Shown here piece by piece: positions 27,209 to 36,317 of a DNA stretch of 64,000 nucleotides. The translations under genes were made by a program, and so were the position numbers. The DNA is taken from positions 1-64,000 of the forward strand of contig CAKTTC010000006.1 of assembly GCA_934613645.1 (NCBI GenBank). The letters run 5' to 3'. How positions within the stretch are numbered: position 1 is the first letter of the stretch; every line of letters begins with the position of its first letter. The notes below the pieces were generated by a model, which saw only the letters and a list, made by a program, of their open reading frames with translations, was not told the DNA's origin and did no database searches. This stretch comes from an uncultured Opitutales bacterium (GTDB lineage Bacteria; Verrucomicrobiota; Verrucomicrobiia; Opitutales; Intestinicryptomonadaceae).

Positions 27209-28453
27209 ATGGAAGAATTAATAGGAAACGTTTTAGTAGCGCAGTCGGGCGGCCCGACGGCGGTAATCAATGCGAGCTTGGCGGGCGTTGTAACGGAAGC
27301 CCTCAACCACGAATGTATAGAGGAAATTTACGGCGGACTCAACGGTATTGAAGGTATCTTGAACGAAAAGCTTATCGACTTGGCGGCGGAATCGCAACAG
27401 GCAATCCGCGGATTGTGCTACACGCCCGCGTCGGCTCTGGGAACGTGCCGCTACAAAATCAAAAGCGATGCCGACTACGCGCGCTTCCTCGAAGTATGCA
27501 AGGCGCATAACATCAGATATTTCTTCTACATCGGCGGGAACGACTCTCAGGATACGGCGAACAAAATAGCCAAATACGCCGAAAATATCGACTGGGAAAT
27601 GCGCGTAATAGGCATTCCCAAAACGATTGACAACGACCTCGTTCTCACCGACCACTGCCCCGGCTACGGCAGCGTTGTAAAATATTTGGCGACTACTATC
27701 CGCGAACTCGCGCTCGACCACGAAGCAATGGGCAATCACGACCTCGTTTCGATTGTCGAAGTAATGGGCAGAAACGCCGGCTGGATTGCCGCGGGAACGA
27801 CAATCGCAAAACGCCGCAACAACCCCGAAGACGCACCACACATCATTCTCCTGCCCGAAGTCGCCTTCAATGCCGACTACTTTATTGCGCAGGTTGAAGA
27901 ATGCCTTAAAAGCAACAAATTCTGCCTGGTTGTTGCAAGCGAAGGCCTCGCCGACGAAAACGGCAACTACGTGGCCTCCGCAAGCGCGACCGACTCTTTC
28001 GGGCACTCGCAGCTCGGCGGCGTAGGCGAATTCCTCCAGAATCTGGTTGCAACGCGCCTGCCGAGCGTAAAAGCGCGCTCGTGCAAACTCGGGCACGGAC
28101 AAAGAGCGGCGTCGCACTGCTCTTCTGCGGCGGACTCGGAAGAGGCGTTCAAATGCGGTCAGGAAGCTGTGAAGGCTGCAGTAGAGGGCGAAACAGGCAA
28201 AATGGTTGCAATCGTCCGCGGCGACGGCGACAAATACAAAGCCGAAACGGTTTTGGTCGACCTCGGCGAAGTTGCAAACGGCGTAAAACACTTCCCCGAA
28301 AACTGGATTAACGAAGACAAAATCACGATTTCGCAACAGTTCAACAAGTATATTCTCCCGCTGCTGCAGGGCGAAGTGAAAGTCCCCTACGAAAACGGAC
28401 TTCCCGCCTACGTCCGCTTGGCGAAGAACGAAGTTGAAAAGAAGCTTTCGTAA
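27209..28453 (+). CDS. Pyrophosphate-type phosphofructokinase
   Basis: The 414-residue product catalyses phosphorylation of fructose 6-phosphate. GGNDS at 109-113 replaces the GGDGS of ATP-dependent enzymes, and PKTIDND at 137-143 has Lys where ATP enzymes have Gly. Both changes mark the PPi-dependent group. The N-terminal phosphate loop is VLVAQSGGPTAVINAS. PPi use makes the step reversible. The gene is monocistronic, with a terminator after it. Confidence 0.9.
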   Translation: MEELIGNVLVAQSGGPTAVINASLAGVVTEALNHECIEEIYGGLNGIEGILNEKLIDLAAESQQAIRGLCYTPASALGTCRYKIKSDADYARFLEVCKAHNIRYFFYIGGNDSQDTANKIAKYAENIDWEMRVIGIPKTIDNDLVLTDHCPGYGSVVKYLATTIRELALDHEAMGNHDLVSIVEVMGRNAGWIAAGTTIAKRRNNPEDAPHIILLPEVAFNADYFIAQVEECLKSNKFCLVVASEGLADENGNYVASASATDSFGHSQLGGVGEFLQNLVATRLPSVKARSCKLGHGQRAASHCSSAADSEEAFKCGQEAVKAAVEGETGKMVAIVRGDGDKYKAETVLVDLGEVANGVKHFPENWINEDKITISQQFNKYILPLLQGEVKVPYENGLPAYVRLAKNEVEKKLS

Positions 28454-28466
28454 TTCTTCCGAACCG

Positions 28467-28498
28467 AAAAATCCCGTCCGCTTGGGCGGGATTTTTTT
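28467..28498 (+). terminator. Terminator of the phosphofructokinase gene
   Basis: AAAATCCCG pairs with CGGGATTTT across GTCCGCTTGGG, where TCCGC/GCGGG can shift the pairing by a base. Seven T residues follow. Confidence 0.8.
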
Positions 28499-28545
28499 GC
28501 GCCTTAACGTTTGACAAACACGCACGCCGCAACAAGAATCGGGCT

Positions 28546-29811
28546 ATGCTTTACGGAATCGAATCACTTTTGGAGAGAGTTCGTCGGCTGGAAGATGCGG
28601 GAAAAATCGACGCCCGCGCCGCGCACGCCATTTCCGAAGAATTCCGCCCCGACTTGGAGAAGTCGCGCTTGGCGAAAAAAACGTTTGCGCACGTTCTGCT
28701 GTGCTGTTTGGGAATAGGGTTGTTCGCGTGCGGATTGAAGATTTTTGCGGAAAGCGTCTGGTATGAGTTAACGCAGACCGAACGCACGGCGGTTGCGCTG
28801 CTGCCGCTTGCGGCGTCGATTGCATTTGCGGTCTGGGCGCGGGCTGCCGACGCGTCAAGAGCCGCGCGGGAGACGGCGGCTTTGTTCAACGCGTTCTGCC
28901 TTTTCTACGCGCTGACACTTGTCGGCGACATCTGGCAAATGCCGCCGAATAAGGCGGGATTTTTCGCGAGCATGTTTCTGCTTACGTTCCCCATGGCTGC
29001 AATTATGCGGTCGGCAAGCGCGTCGGCGTTCGCTGTTGTTATGCTTTGGTTTTTCCCGAGGCTGGGCGGGAAAGACTTTTTCGGAGACTACTATAACGCG
29101 TTTTTTATTGTGTGTTCCGCAGCAATAGTCGTCTACGCGGTGCGAATGTCGAAGACCGACAAAATGTTCCGCCTACCCGTTTTCCTGATTGCCTTGCTCA
29201 TGCCTTTCGCTGCTCTGATAGTTGCCGATTTTAAAAGCTGGACTGCCGACTGCGCTTTTATGGCGGTTGTATACGGGGCTATTGCCGCATGCTCGGCGGG
29301 GAATTCGGCGCGGTTTCTGCGCATTGTGCCGATTGCAATGTTTGCGGCAGTCTGTGCGTCGGCGATTTTCCGAACGCCCTCAAAGCCGCTGCAAGCCGAC
29401 GCCGCTTGCTGCCTCTGGATTGCCGCGTTCGCCGTCTTCTGGGGCGTGCAGTTCTTCGCGCGAATCAGGCGGCGCAACGGCGACGCTTCAATGCTTGCCT
29501 TCTCGCTGCTTGCGCCGTTCGGCGTTGCGTGTTTTGTGTTGGAGGTATCGGGCGGCGGCGGCACCGTCCCGACAGTGGCGGCGGCGTTTATGTCGGCAGT
29601 CGGTTTGTTCGCGCTCTTCGACGGTATAAAAAGCACCTCATACGCCAAGCTCAACGCGGGATTGTTGGTTTTTCTTGCGGCGTTGTTTTCGATAATCGAC
29701 AACGACAACACGTTTTCAATGGGGACGCGCTCGGCGTGGTTTGTGGTGTCGGGGCTTTTGATAATCGGGCTGAACGCTTTTGTTTCGAGGAGGAAAAAAG
29801 ATGAAAATTAA
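28546..29811 (+). CDS. DUF2157 membrane protein
   Basis: The 421-residue product starts with a cytoplasmic helical segment typical of DUF2157 (ESLLERVRRLEDAGKIDARA). About ten hydrophobic helices follow (LLCCLGIGLFACGLKIF onward). DUF2157 proteins are polytopic membrane proteins of unknown function. In this and other genomes the gene pairs with a GDYXXLXY-domain protein, which here follows with an 11-base overlap. Confidence 0.85.
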   Translation: MLYGIESLLERVRRLEDAGKIDARAAHAISEEFRPDLEKSRLAKKTFAHVLLCCLGIGLFACGLKIFAESVWYELTQTERTAVALLPLAASIAFAVWARAADASRAARETAALFNAFCLFYALTLVGDIWQMPPNKAGFFASMFLLTFPMAAIMRSASASAFAVVMLWFFPRLGGKDFFGDYYNAFFIVCSAAIVVYAVRMSKTDKMFRLPVFLIALLMPFAALIVADFKSWTADCAFMAVVYGAIAACSAGNSARFLRIVPIAMFAAVCASAIFRTPSKPLQADAACCLWIAAFAVFWGVQFFARIRRRNGDASMLAFSLLAPFGVACFVLEVSGGGGTVPTVAAAFMSAVGLFALFDGIKSTSYAKLNAGLLVFLAALFSIIDNDNTFSMGTRSAWFVVSGLLIIGLNAFVSRRKKDEN

Positions 29812-30439
29812 AACGCTTTCACTTTTTGCGCTAATTGCGGTCTTTGCCGCGCAGCTTGCGTTGCCGCTTTATTTAATACGCGACATTTCCGAGCAAAAAC
29901 GGCTCGGTCTGCGGCTGAAATTCCCGCTCGCCGCCGTCTCGAACTATCGCGACAACAGGCTCAATTTCAACTTCCGTTTCCCGTCCGCAAAATACGCAAC
30001 AAAGCTTCCCGAAGTGGAGAAAGCGTTGGAGGAATACCAAAAAGCGGGGAAAACCCGCGGCGACGAAGCGTTCGTTTCGGAGAAAATCCTATGCGGGTTG
30101 GGCGCGGACTCAAACGGATTTGCAACTATAACCGCCCTCGGCAAGTCCGCCGAAAAAGCCGAATTCAAGAAGAAGATTTACTGCTCTTACTATTCGCCGA
30201 AATCGAACGAACTTACGTTCGATTCGCCCGCCGAGCAGCTCTACGCGGCGCAGAAAACGCTTGAAAAATTCGCCCCCGACATCGAAAAATTCAAAGCCGA
30301 CGCGCAAAACTACTACGCCGTTCTGATTCTCACAAAGCGCGGCACGCTCATTGTAGACGACGTTGTTTTACACGGCAAATCAGTAAAAAACGCCGACCTC
30401 AACTGCGGCGCAAAAGCCCCTTCAACCGCCTCCCGATAG
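29801..30439 (+). CDS. GDYXXLXY-domain-like membrane-anchored protein
   Basis: The 212-residue product has one N-terminal membrane segment (LSLFALIAVFAAQLALPLYL) and then an extracytoplasmic domain. The segment YRDNRLNFNF stands where the family has its GDYxxLxY motif, so the motif is diverged. The start is set by GAGGAGG seven bases upstream of ATG 29801, inside the end of the DUF2157 gene. The pairing with DUF2157 is the main support for the family. Confidence 0.7.
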   Translation: MKIKTLSLFALIAVFAAQLALPLYLIRDISEQKRLGLRLKFPLAAVSNYRDNRLNFNFRFPSAKYATKLPEVEKALEEYQKAGKTRGDEAFVSEKILCGLGADSNGFATITALGKSAEKAEFKKKIYCSYYSPKSNELTFDSPAEQLYAAQKTLEKFAPDIEKFKADAQNYYAVLILTKRGTLIVDDVVLHGKSVKNADLNCGAKAPSTASR

Positions 30440-30546
30440 CCGCGCAAAGCGTTCGCCCGCGCCGCGTTTTGCGCGCACGCACGCCCCTTTTTGGCTTGAC
30501 TATACCCGCAAATGCGGGAAAATCGCCAGAATAGAATTTTTGAACA

Positions 30547-32328
30547 ATGAAAAGAACAAACACTTGTAACGAATTGACCGCCGCCAACGCCGGCAGCGAT
30601 GTAGTTTTAATCGGTTGGGTAAACTCTGTCCGCGACCACGGCGGCATTCTGTTCGTCGATTTGCGCGACCGCGAGGGAATCACGCAGGTAGTCTTCCACC
30701 CCGACGCCAAAGAAGTCTACGAAAAAGCCCAAAAGCTCAAGGACGAAAGCGTAATTCAGGTTTTCGGCAAGGTGGCCGCGCGCGAAGACGGCACGAAAAA
30801 CCCCAATCTCAAAACGGGCGAAATAGAAGTCATCGCCTCCGACATGATTATCCACAACATCTGCGACGTTCTCCCCTTCCCCCTCGAAGACGAACGCGCC
30901 GACAAGGTAAACGAAGACTTGCGCCTGCAATACCGCTATCTCGACCTGCGCCGCCCGCGCAACCTCAACCTTTTGCGCGTCCGCCACAAGGCCGCAACCG
31001 CAATCCGCGACTATCTCAACTCGCGCGATTTCGTCGAAGTCGAAACGCCCGTGCTCTTCAAGAGCACTCCCGAGGGCGCGCGCGAATTCCTCGTGCCCAG
31101 CCGCATCAACCCCGGCTGCTTCTACGCGCTGAACCAGTCGCCCCAGCAATACAAGCAAATGCTCATGGTATCGGGCATTGAACGCTACTACCAAATGGCG
31201 AAGTGCTTCCGCGACGAAGACCTCCGCGCCGACCGCCAGCCCGAGTTCACGCAGGTTGACATCGAAATAAGTTTCGTGGAGCGCGAAGACATGTATGCGC
31301 TCATTGAAAACATGCTCAAGAAGGTCTGGAAAGACGTTCTCAACATCGACATTCCCACCCCCTTCAAGCGCATGCACTACGAAGAAGCAATGAACCGCTT
31401 CGGCGTAGACAAGCCCGACACCCGCTTCGACATCGAGCTCAACGACCTCACCGACGTATTCAAGGCAAGCCAGTTCAAGGTTTTCGCAAGCGTAATAGCA
31501 AACGGCGGCGTCATCAAGGCAATCAACGCCAAGGGTCTTTCCGACATCACGCAGGGCGAGCTCAAGAACCTTGAGGACATCGCCAAAACGCTCGGCGCAA
31601 AAGGTCTGGCGTTCATCAAGGCGGAAAACGGCGCGTGGAAAAGCCCCATCTTGAAGTTCCTCTCCGAAGACGAGCAAAAAGCCCTCAAGGAAAAGCTCAA
31701 CATCGAAGACGGCGACATCGTTTTCTTTGCCGCCGCCCCGTGGGAGCAGGCGTGCTCAATCCTCGGCAGAATCCGTCTTGAATGCGGCAAGCTCCTGCAA
31801 AACCGCGGCAAGATTGTAATCCCCGCCGACAAGTTCAATTTCCTCTGGGTAATCGAATTCCCGCTTATGCTCTGGGACGAAGAACAGGGTCGCTACGTTT
31901 CGGCGCACCACCCCTTCACCGCCCCCGTCGAAGAGGACATGAAGTATCTCGACACCGACCCGCTCCGCGTTCGCGGCCAGCACTACGACATCGTTCTCAA
32001 CGGAACGGAGCTTGGCGGCGGCTCAATCAGAATCCACCAGCCCGAGGTTCAGGAAAAGGTCTTCAAGGACGTTCTCAAGATTCCCGCCGACGTTGTGGAA
32101 AGCCGCTTCGGCTACATGCTCAAGGCGTTCAAGTTCGGCGCGCCCCCGCACGGCGGCATTGCGCTCGGTTTCGACCGCTTGGTAACCATACTCACGGGCA
32201 GGTCGAGCATTCGCGACATCATTGCCTTCCCCAAGACGCAAAAGGGTCAGGACTTGATGGCGCAATCACCCTCGCAGGTAACAGACAAGCAGCTGAAGGA
32301 TCTTCACATCAAGCTCGACCTCGAATAG
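30547..32328 (+). CDS. aspS: Aspartyl-tRNA synthetase (probably non-discriminating)
   Basis: The 593-residue class II enzyme has an N-terminal OB-fold anticodon domain, the motif 2 loop FRDEDLRADRQPEFTQ, a bacterial GAD insertion (about 290-400) and motif 3 GIALGFDRLV near the C-terminus. His31 (in VRDHGG) and a Gly near 82 are the residues reported to make AspRS non-discriminating, that is, able to mischarge tRNA-Asn. It would then work with GatCAB, which is not in the window. A terminator lies about 50 bases downstream. Confidence 0.95.
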   Translation: MKRTNTCNELTAANAGSDVVLIGWVNSVRDHGGILFVDLRDREGITQVVFHPDAKEVYEKAQKLKDESVIQVFGKVAAREDGTKNPNLKTGEIEVIASDMIIHNICDVLPFPLEDERADKVNEDLRLQYRYLDLRRPRNLNLLRVRHKAATAIRDYLNSRDFVEVETPVLFKSTPEGAREFLVPSRINPGCFYALNQSPQQYKQMLMVSGIERYYQMAKCFRDEDLRADRQPEFTQVDIEISFVEREDMYALIENMLKKVWKDVLNIDIPTPFKRMHYEEAMNRFGVDKPDTRFDIELNDLTDVFKASQFKVFASVIANGGVIKAINAKGLSDITQGELKNLEDIAKTLGAKGLAFIKAENGAWKSPILKFLSEDEQKALKEKLNIEDGDIVFFAAAPWEQACSILGRIRLECGKLLQNRGKIVIPADKFNFLWVIEFPLMLWDEEQGRYVSAHHPFTAPVEEDMKYLDTDPLRVRGQHYDIVLNGTELGGGSIRIHQPEVQEKVFKDVLKIPADVVESRFGYMLKAFKFGAPPHGGIALGFDRLVTILTGRSSIRDIIAFPKTQKGQDLMAQSPSQVTDKQLKDLHIKLDLE

Positions 32329-32380
32329 CAAAAGCGCGAGGGCGCGTTTGCTTCGACGACGAATTTTTTATTTTATAGTT

Positions 32381-32408
32381 AAAGCGGAACAAAAGTTCCG
32401 CTTTTTTT
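32381..32408 (+). terminator. Terminator after aspS
   Basis: AAAGCGGAAC pairs with GTTCCGCTTT around AAAA, with a T run after the stem. The repeat cluster C begins 20 bases later. Confidence 0.85.
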
Positions 32409-32437
32409 GATTTAAAAATTCGTCGAAGTTTTTTACG

Positions 32438-32582
32438 TTTCCTAAAGTGGCGGGGGTTGGCGAAAGCCAATCCCCCCTTTGTTTTTCGATTAAAGTTTTT
32501 TATATGAAAACATTGGCGTATTGAACCCCGTTCAATACGCCTTTACTTTTTTAAAGCCGCCGTAAGAAACGCTCTCGGGCAT
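32438..32582 (+). repeat. 145-bp direct repeat, copy 1
   Basis: By eye this block is identical to 32887-33031. It contains one half-unit, a GCGTATTGAAC...GTTCAATACGC hairpin and a following GCCGCCGTAAGAAACGCTC stretch. Confidence 0.9.
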
Positions 32583-32649
32583 CATTCGATTTTATTTCGG
32601 ACTTACGGGCGTTTAGCCCGCTACGCCTCATAAAATACGAAGTTGACTC

Positions 32650-32800
32650 GCGTTTGCATTCGCAAACCGTTTGACACGCCGCTGCGTGCCCTTCGGGTGC
32701 GTTTTTCAAACGCATCTATACGCGCCTTCGGCTTGTATTCGCCCCTTCGGGGTCTTTTGCCTGCGGCAAAATCTCAAACGCGCTTCGCTTGTTTTCTGCC
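32650..32800. repeat. Row of short tetraloop hairpins
   Basis: Consecutive small stems occur: GTTTGC-ATTC-GCAAAC, CCC-TTCG-GG, GCC-TTCG-GC, CCCC-TTCG-GGG and TTTTGCC-TGC-GGCAAAA. Three have the very stable C(TTCG)G loop. Confidence 0.6.
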
Positions 32801-32886
32801 TCGAGCCTCGCGCTTTTTTAACTTAAAGTGGCGCGGGATTGAATAAAATTCAATTCCGCTTTGTCTTCTGGTTTAAGTTTTTTAAC

Positions 32887-33031
32887 TTTCCTAAAGTGGC
32901 GGGGGTTGGCGAAAGCCAATCCCCCCTTTGTTTTTCGATTAAAGTTTTTTATATGAAAACATTGGCGTATTGAACCCCGTTCAATACGCCTTTACTTTTT
33001 TAAAGCCGCCGTAAGAAACGCTCTCGGGCAT
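32887..33031 (+). repeat. 145-bp direct repeat, copy 2
   Basis: Second copy of the block at 32438-32582, 449 bases downstream and in the same orientation. Confidence 0.9.
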
Positions 33032-33240
33032 TTTTTATGTTTCCTAAAGTGGCGGCAATCGGCATAGCCGATGTGCCTTTGCTCGCTGATTAAAGTAGCG
33101 TAGCTTTAATTTGTGCACAAAGCGTCATTGGCTTTGCCGACATATAAACTTTAATCAGTGGACAAAGGCGTTTTGAACAAAGTTCAATCGCCGCCACTTT
33201 CGGAATTATAAAAAACGCCACTTCCCAACATATAAAAAAT

Positions 33241-34728
33241 TTATAACGTAACGCCGGTTTTGAAGATGGCTATTTCTTTATAACCGTTGAGTTCTGCCTT
33301 TGTTTTTGTTCCGTTTGCAACGGAAAGAACGAAGTCGAAAAACTCGCCGCCGAGTTCATCGAGGTTTTTCCCGTCCAGAACTGAACCCGCGTTGAAGTCA
33401 ATCCAGTTGTTTTTCTTTTCGAAAAGCGGCGTATTTGAGGAGATTTTTATTGTGGGCACTGCCGTAGCAAACGGCGTTCCCCTGCCCGTGCTAAAAAGCA
33501 CAATTTGGCAGCCCGCCGCGGCAAGCGCCGTAGCAGCAACGGGGTCGTTCCCGGGGGATTCCAAAAGCGTAAGTCCAGTTTTCGAAATGCGCTGGGCGTA
33601 GCGCAGAACATCGCGCACTGCCGACGTTCCGCCCTTTTGCACGCACCCGAGCGACTTCTCCTCAAGCGTGGAAATTCCGCCCGCCTTGTTCCCCGGAGAG
33701 GGGTTTTCGTAGACGGGCATTTTGTTTGAGATGAAATAATTTTTGAAGTCGTTTATCATTGCGACGAATTTTTCGAACACCTCCGCCGACTCCGCCCTGT
33801 TCATCAAAAGCGATTCCGCGCCGAACATTTCGGGCACTTCGCAAAGCGCGCACGACGCCCCGCACGCAACCGCCCTGTCGGAAAATTTGCCGATAAGCGC
33901 GTTTGCGGTTATGCCCGAAAACGCGTCGGAGCCGCCGCACTTAAGCCCTATTTTCAGTTTGGAAAGCGGCGTTTTAACGCGTCTGTCGCCCGACATAATT
34001 TCGGCGAGCTCCTCCAAAATTGCGAGCGCGTCGGCGATTTCGTCGTCCGATTTCTGCGCCTCCAAAAATCTTATGCGCGAGAAGTCTGCGCCCCTGTTTT
34101 CAAGTTCCGCCTTGAACTCGGAAAGCTTGTTGTTTTCGCACCCGAGCGACAGCACGAGAACGCCGCCCGCATTGGGGTTCATGCACAAGTCCGCCAGAAT
34201 CGCGCGCGTGTTTGCGTGGTCGCACCCGAGTTGCGAGCAGCCGTATGAGTGGCAGATTGCGAACGCGCCGTCGAAGTTTTCCGAGAGCGGGCGCGCGAAC
34301 TTTTCCACCGCCGAACGCGCAAGGCAATTCACGCAGGAAACGAGCGGCATAACCCAAAGCTCGTTGCGCACGCCGACCTCGCCCGACGCGCGCGCGTAGC
34401 CGTTGAAAAACGCGCTCTGCGGCGGCTGCGGCGCGGGAACGGCGGGGCGGTATTCGTATTCGTCAAGCCCGCCGAGAGCCGTTTTCAAATTTGTTTCGTC
34501 TACTTTTCCGCCGCGCGGAATGTCGGTTTTTGCGCGCCCGATTCTGTGCGCGTATTTTACAACGTCGCCGCCCGCGGGAATGTCGGCCAAGGCAACTTTG
34601 TGCCCGAACGGAACGTCGCAAACAAGCGCGAACGCGTTTTTGTCAATCTCCGCGCGGTCGCCTTTTGAGAGGTTTTTGAGCGCAACGGCAACGTTGTCGG
34701 CGGGCGAAATTCTAAGCAGATTTTCCAT
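33241..34728 (-). CDS. uxaA: Altronate dehydratase
   Basis: UxaA dehydrates D-altronate to 2-keto-3-deoxygluconate in galacturonate catabolism. The 495-residue product has an N-terminal SAF domain (NVAVALKNLSKGDRAEI to about 90). The large UxaA domain follows with GVRNELWVMPLVSCVN, ICHSYGCSQLG, GLKCGGSDAFSGITAN and a C-terminal FSTGRGTPFA. Cysteines in SCVN, CSQLGC and KCGGSD are in the expected metal-binding places. The start MENLLRIS fits the family; the frame extends upstream only across uxaB. The ATG lies 17 bases inside the uxaB end. Repeat cluster C begins directly after the stop. Confidence 0.93.
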   Translation of the reverse strand: MENLLRISPADNVAVALKNLSKGDRAEIDKNAFALVCDVPFGHKVALADIPAGGDVVKYAHRIGRAKTDIPRGGKVDETNLKTALGGLDEYEYRPAVPAPQPPQSAFFNGYARASGEVGVRNELWVMPLVSCVNCLARSAVEKFARPLSENFDGAFAICHSYGCSQLGCDHANTRAILADLCMNPNAGGVLVLSLGCENNKLSEFKAELENRGADFSRIRFLEAQKSDDEIADALAILEELAEIMSGDRRVKTPLSKLKIGLKCGGSDAFSGITANALIGKFSDRAVACGASCALCEVPEMFGAESLLMNRAESAEVFEKFVAMINDFKNYFISNKMPVYENPSPGNKAGGISTLEEKSLGCVQKGGTSAVRDVLRYAQRISKTGLTLLESPGNDPVAATALAAAGCQIVLFSTGRGTPFATAVPTIKISSNTPLFEKKNNWIDFNAGSVLDGKNLDELGGEFFDFVLSVANGTKTKAELNGYKEIAIFKTGVTL

Positions 34729-36097
34729 TTTCAAAATCTCCGAGTGCGCCCGCAATTCCGCGTTCGCCGATTTTTTTGACGAAGCAAACAACGGCGTTTT
34801 TAAACTCCGCATTTTCCGAAAGCCCACCCGTAAAGCGCGGCGAAGAGACGAAAGCCTCGGCGAAGGCTTCGGGGGTCGGTTTTGAAGCCGTTTGGGCGGC
34901 TTCGGGGGAATCGCCGAGCGCGCTTTTGTCGGCGAAAGCCATCAGTATGTTTGCGGCGAAGGCAAACGCCAAACGGCGCGGCACTTTGCCGAATTTTTCG
35001 AAATACTTTTCCGCGGGCGGCACAAGGCGCACGTTGCATTTCGACACAAAATTAAGCGCAATAGACTTTAGTTTGTGCTCCAAAAACGGATTGCGGAAAC
35101 GGTCGATAACGTCGGCGGCAAACGCCTCCGATTCCGCCTGCGGCAGCGCGAGCGTGGGCACAAGCTCTTCGAACATCAGCCCGCGGACGAATTTGCCCAC
35201 GAGGGGGTCTTCAACGGCCTCGCGCACTGTCTGCATGCCCGAGAGCAGCCCGACAGCCGTCATCGCCGTGTGCGGCGCGTTAAGAAGCGTTACTTTGCGG
35301 CTGCGGTAGGGTGCGATATCGTCGCAGAAAATCACGTTCAGCCCGCACTTGTCAAGCGGCAGCTCCGCCGCAACCGACTTCGGCTGGATTGCCCACAAAA
35401 GGTAGGGTTCGGCTACAACCGAAATGGGGTCGTTCAAGGCGCGGACGGCGGGGTCTTTTTCGTCGTCGGAGGGGTGTCCGCTGACAATCCTGTCGACAAG
35501 CGTGTTGCAGAACACGCAAGCGGCGCAAAGCCACGCGGTAAATTCGGCTTCAAGCTTCCAAAGTTCGGCGTATTTTAAAACGCATTCCTTGAGCGCGTCG
35601 CCGTTGCGCTCCAAAAGCTCGCACGGAAGAATTATCAAACCCTTCGCAGTGTCGCCGCCGAAATGACGCCAGCGTTTGTAAAGCAAAAGCGCGAGTTTTG
35701 CGGGGAAAGTTTCGGGCGGAGTGTCGGAAAGAGAGTCGGCGGCGGAAAAGCGAATGCCCGCCTCGGTGCTGTTTGAAACAATGAAGCGCAGCATTTCCGA
35801 CTCCGCAAACGACGCAAATTTTTCGAACTCCGAATACGGATTCACCGCGTCTATGATGGAGTCGATTTTCGTGATTTCCGAAACAGCCGCGCCGTTTTGC
35901 ATTCCGCGCGAAATCAGGTTGTAAACCCCGCCCGCGTTTTTGATTTTTTCCACCGACCCGCTTCGGCGCAGATTGCAGACGCACGCCCCGCCCGCAAAAA
36001 CGCCCGCCGCGTTGGCGTGGCAAACCATACTGTCTACAAAGGCACGCAAAAAATTGCCCTCGCCGAATTGCAAAATTTTAACAACGTTTTTTTCCAT
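34712..36097 (-). CDS. uxaB: Tagaturonate reductase
   Basis: The 461-residue product belongs to the mannitol-dehydrogenase family of polyol dehydrogenases, with ILQFGEGNFLRAF as the NAD-binding loop at the N-terminus and KVTLLNAPHTAM carrying the conserved Lys, Asn and His of the active site. With uxaA adjacent it is best assigned as UxaB, which reduces tagaturonate to altronate. The second ATG (36097) is chosen because GGGAAAC lies seven bases upstream; an ATG five codons earlier is possible. uxaC is not in the window. Confidence 0.9.
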   Translation of the reverse strand: MEKNVVKILQFGEGNFLRAFVDSMVCHANAAGVFAGGACVCNLRRSGSVEKIKNAGGVYNLISRGMQNGAAVSEITKIDSIIDAVNPYSEFEKFASFAESEMLRFIVSNSTEAGIRFSAADSLSDTPPETFPAKLALLLYKRWRHFGGDTAKGLIILPCELLERNGDALKECVLKYAELWKLEAEFTAWLCAACVFCNTLVDRIVSGHPSDDEKDPAVRALNDPISVVAEPYLLWAIQPKSVAAELPLDKCGLNVIFCDDIAPYRSRKVTLLNAPHTAMTAVGLLSGMQTVREAVEDPLVGKFVRGLMFEELVPTLALPQAESEAFAADVIDRFRNPFLEHKLKSIALNFVSKCNVRLVPPAEKYFEKFGKVPRRLAFAFAANILMAFADKSALGDSPEAAQTASKPTPEAFAEAFVSSPRFTGGLSENAEFKNAVVCFVKKIGERGIAGALGDFENGKSA

Positions 36098-36317
36098 AAA
36101 ATCGTTTCCCATTTTTTAAGGCGTTTTTTCTACGCCCAGTCGGCGAAAAATTCAAGCAAAAAACGGCATTGTTTGGTATTGGATAAAAAACGGAAAATCA
36201 GCCGCCGTTTTCCTCCGCTTTCGCCCTCCGAAAACGCGGGCGTAAAAAAAATGAAAAAAAAGCTTTTATTTTTTCGAGAAAGGTATTTGTTAAGGGACAA
36301 TTTTTCATTAAATAGAA

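Larger units (their letters stand above)
32429..33240. repeat. Intergenic hairpin-repeat cluster C
   Basis: No gene is present. Five variable-hairpin half-units are recognisable: 32429-32495, 32821-32877, 32878-32944 and 33031-33095 on the plus strand, and 33149-33215 inverted. A terminal fragment at 33216-33238 runs up to the uxaA stop codon. A stretch at 32596-32640 carries the GGGCGTTTAGCCC hairpin shared with cluster B. Bases 32650-32800 are a row of short hairpins. The first 145-bp block is duplicated inside the cluster. Confidence 0.9.

Noticed and set aside
27233..28525. Minus-strand open frame of 430 codons opposite the phosphofructokinase
   Set aside because: Shadow of a well-identified gene caused by codon bias.
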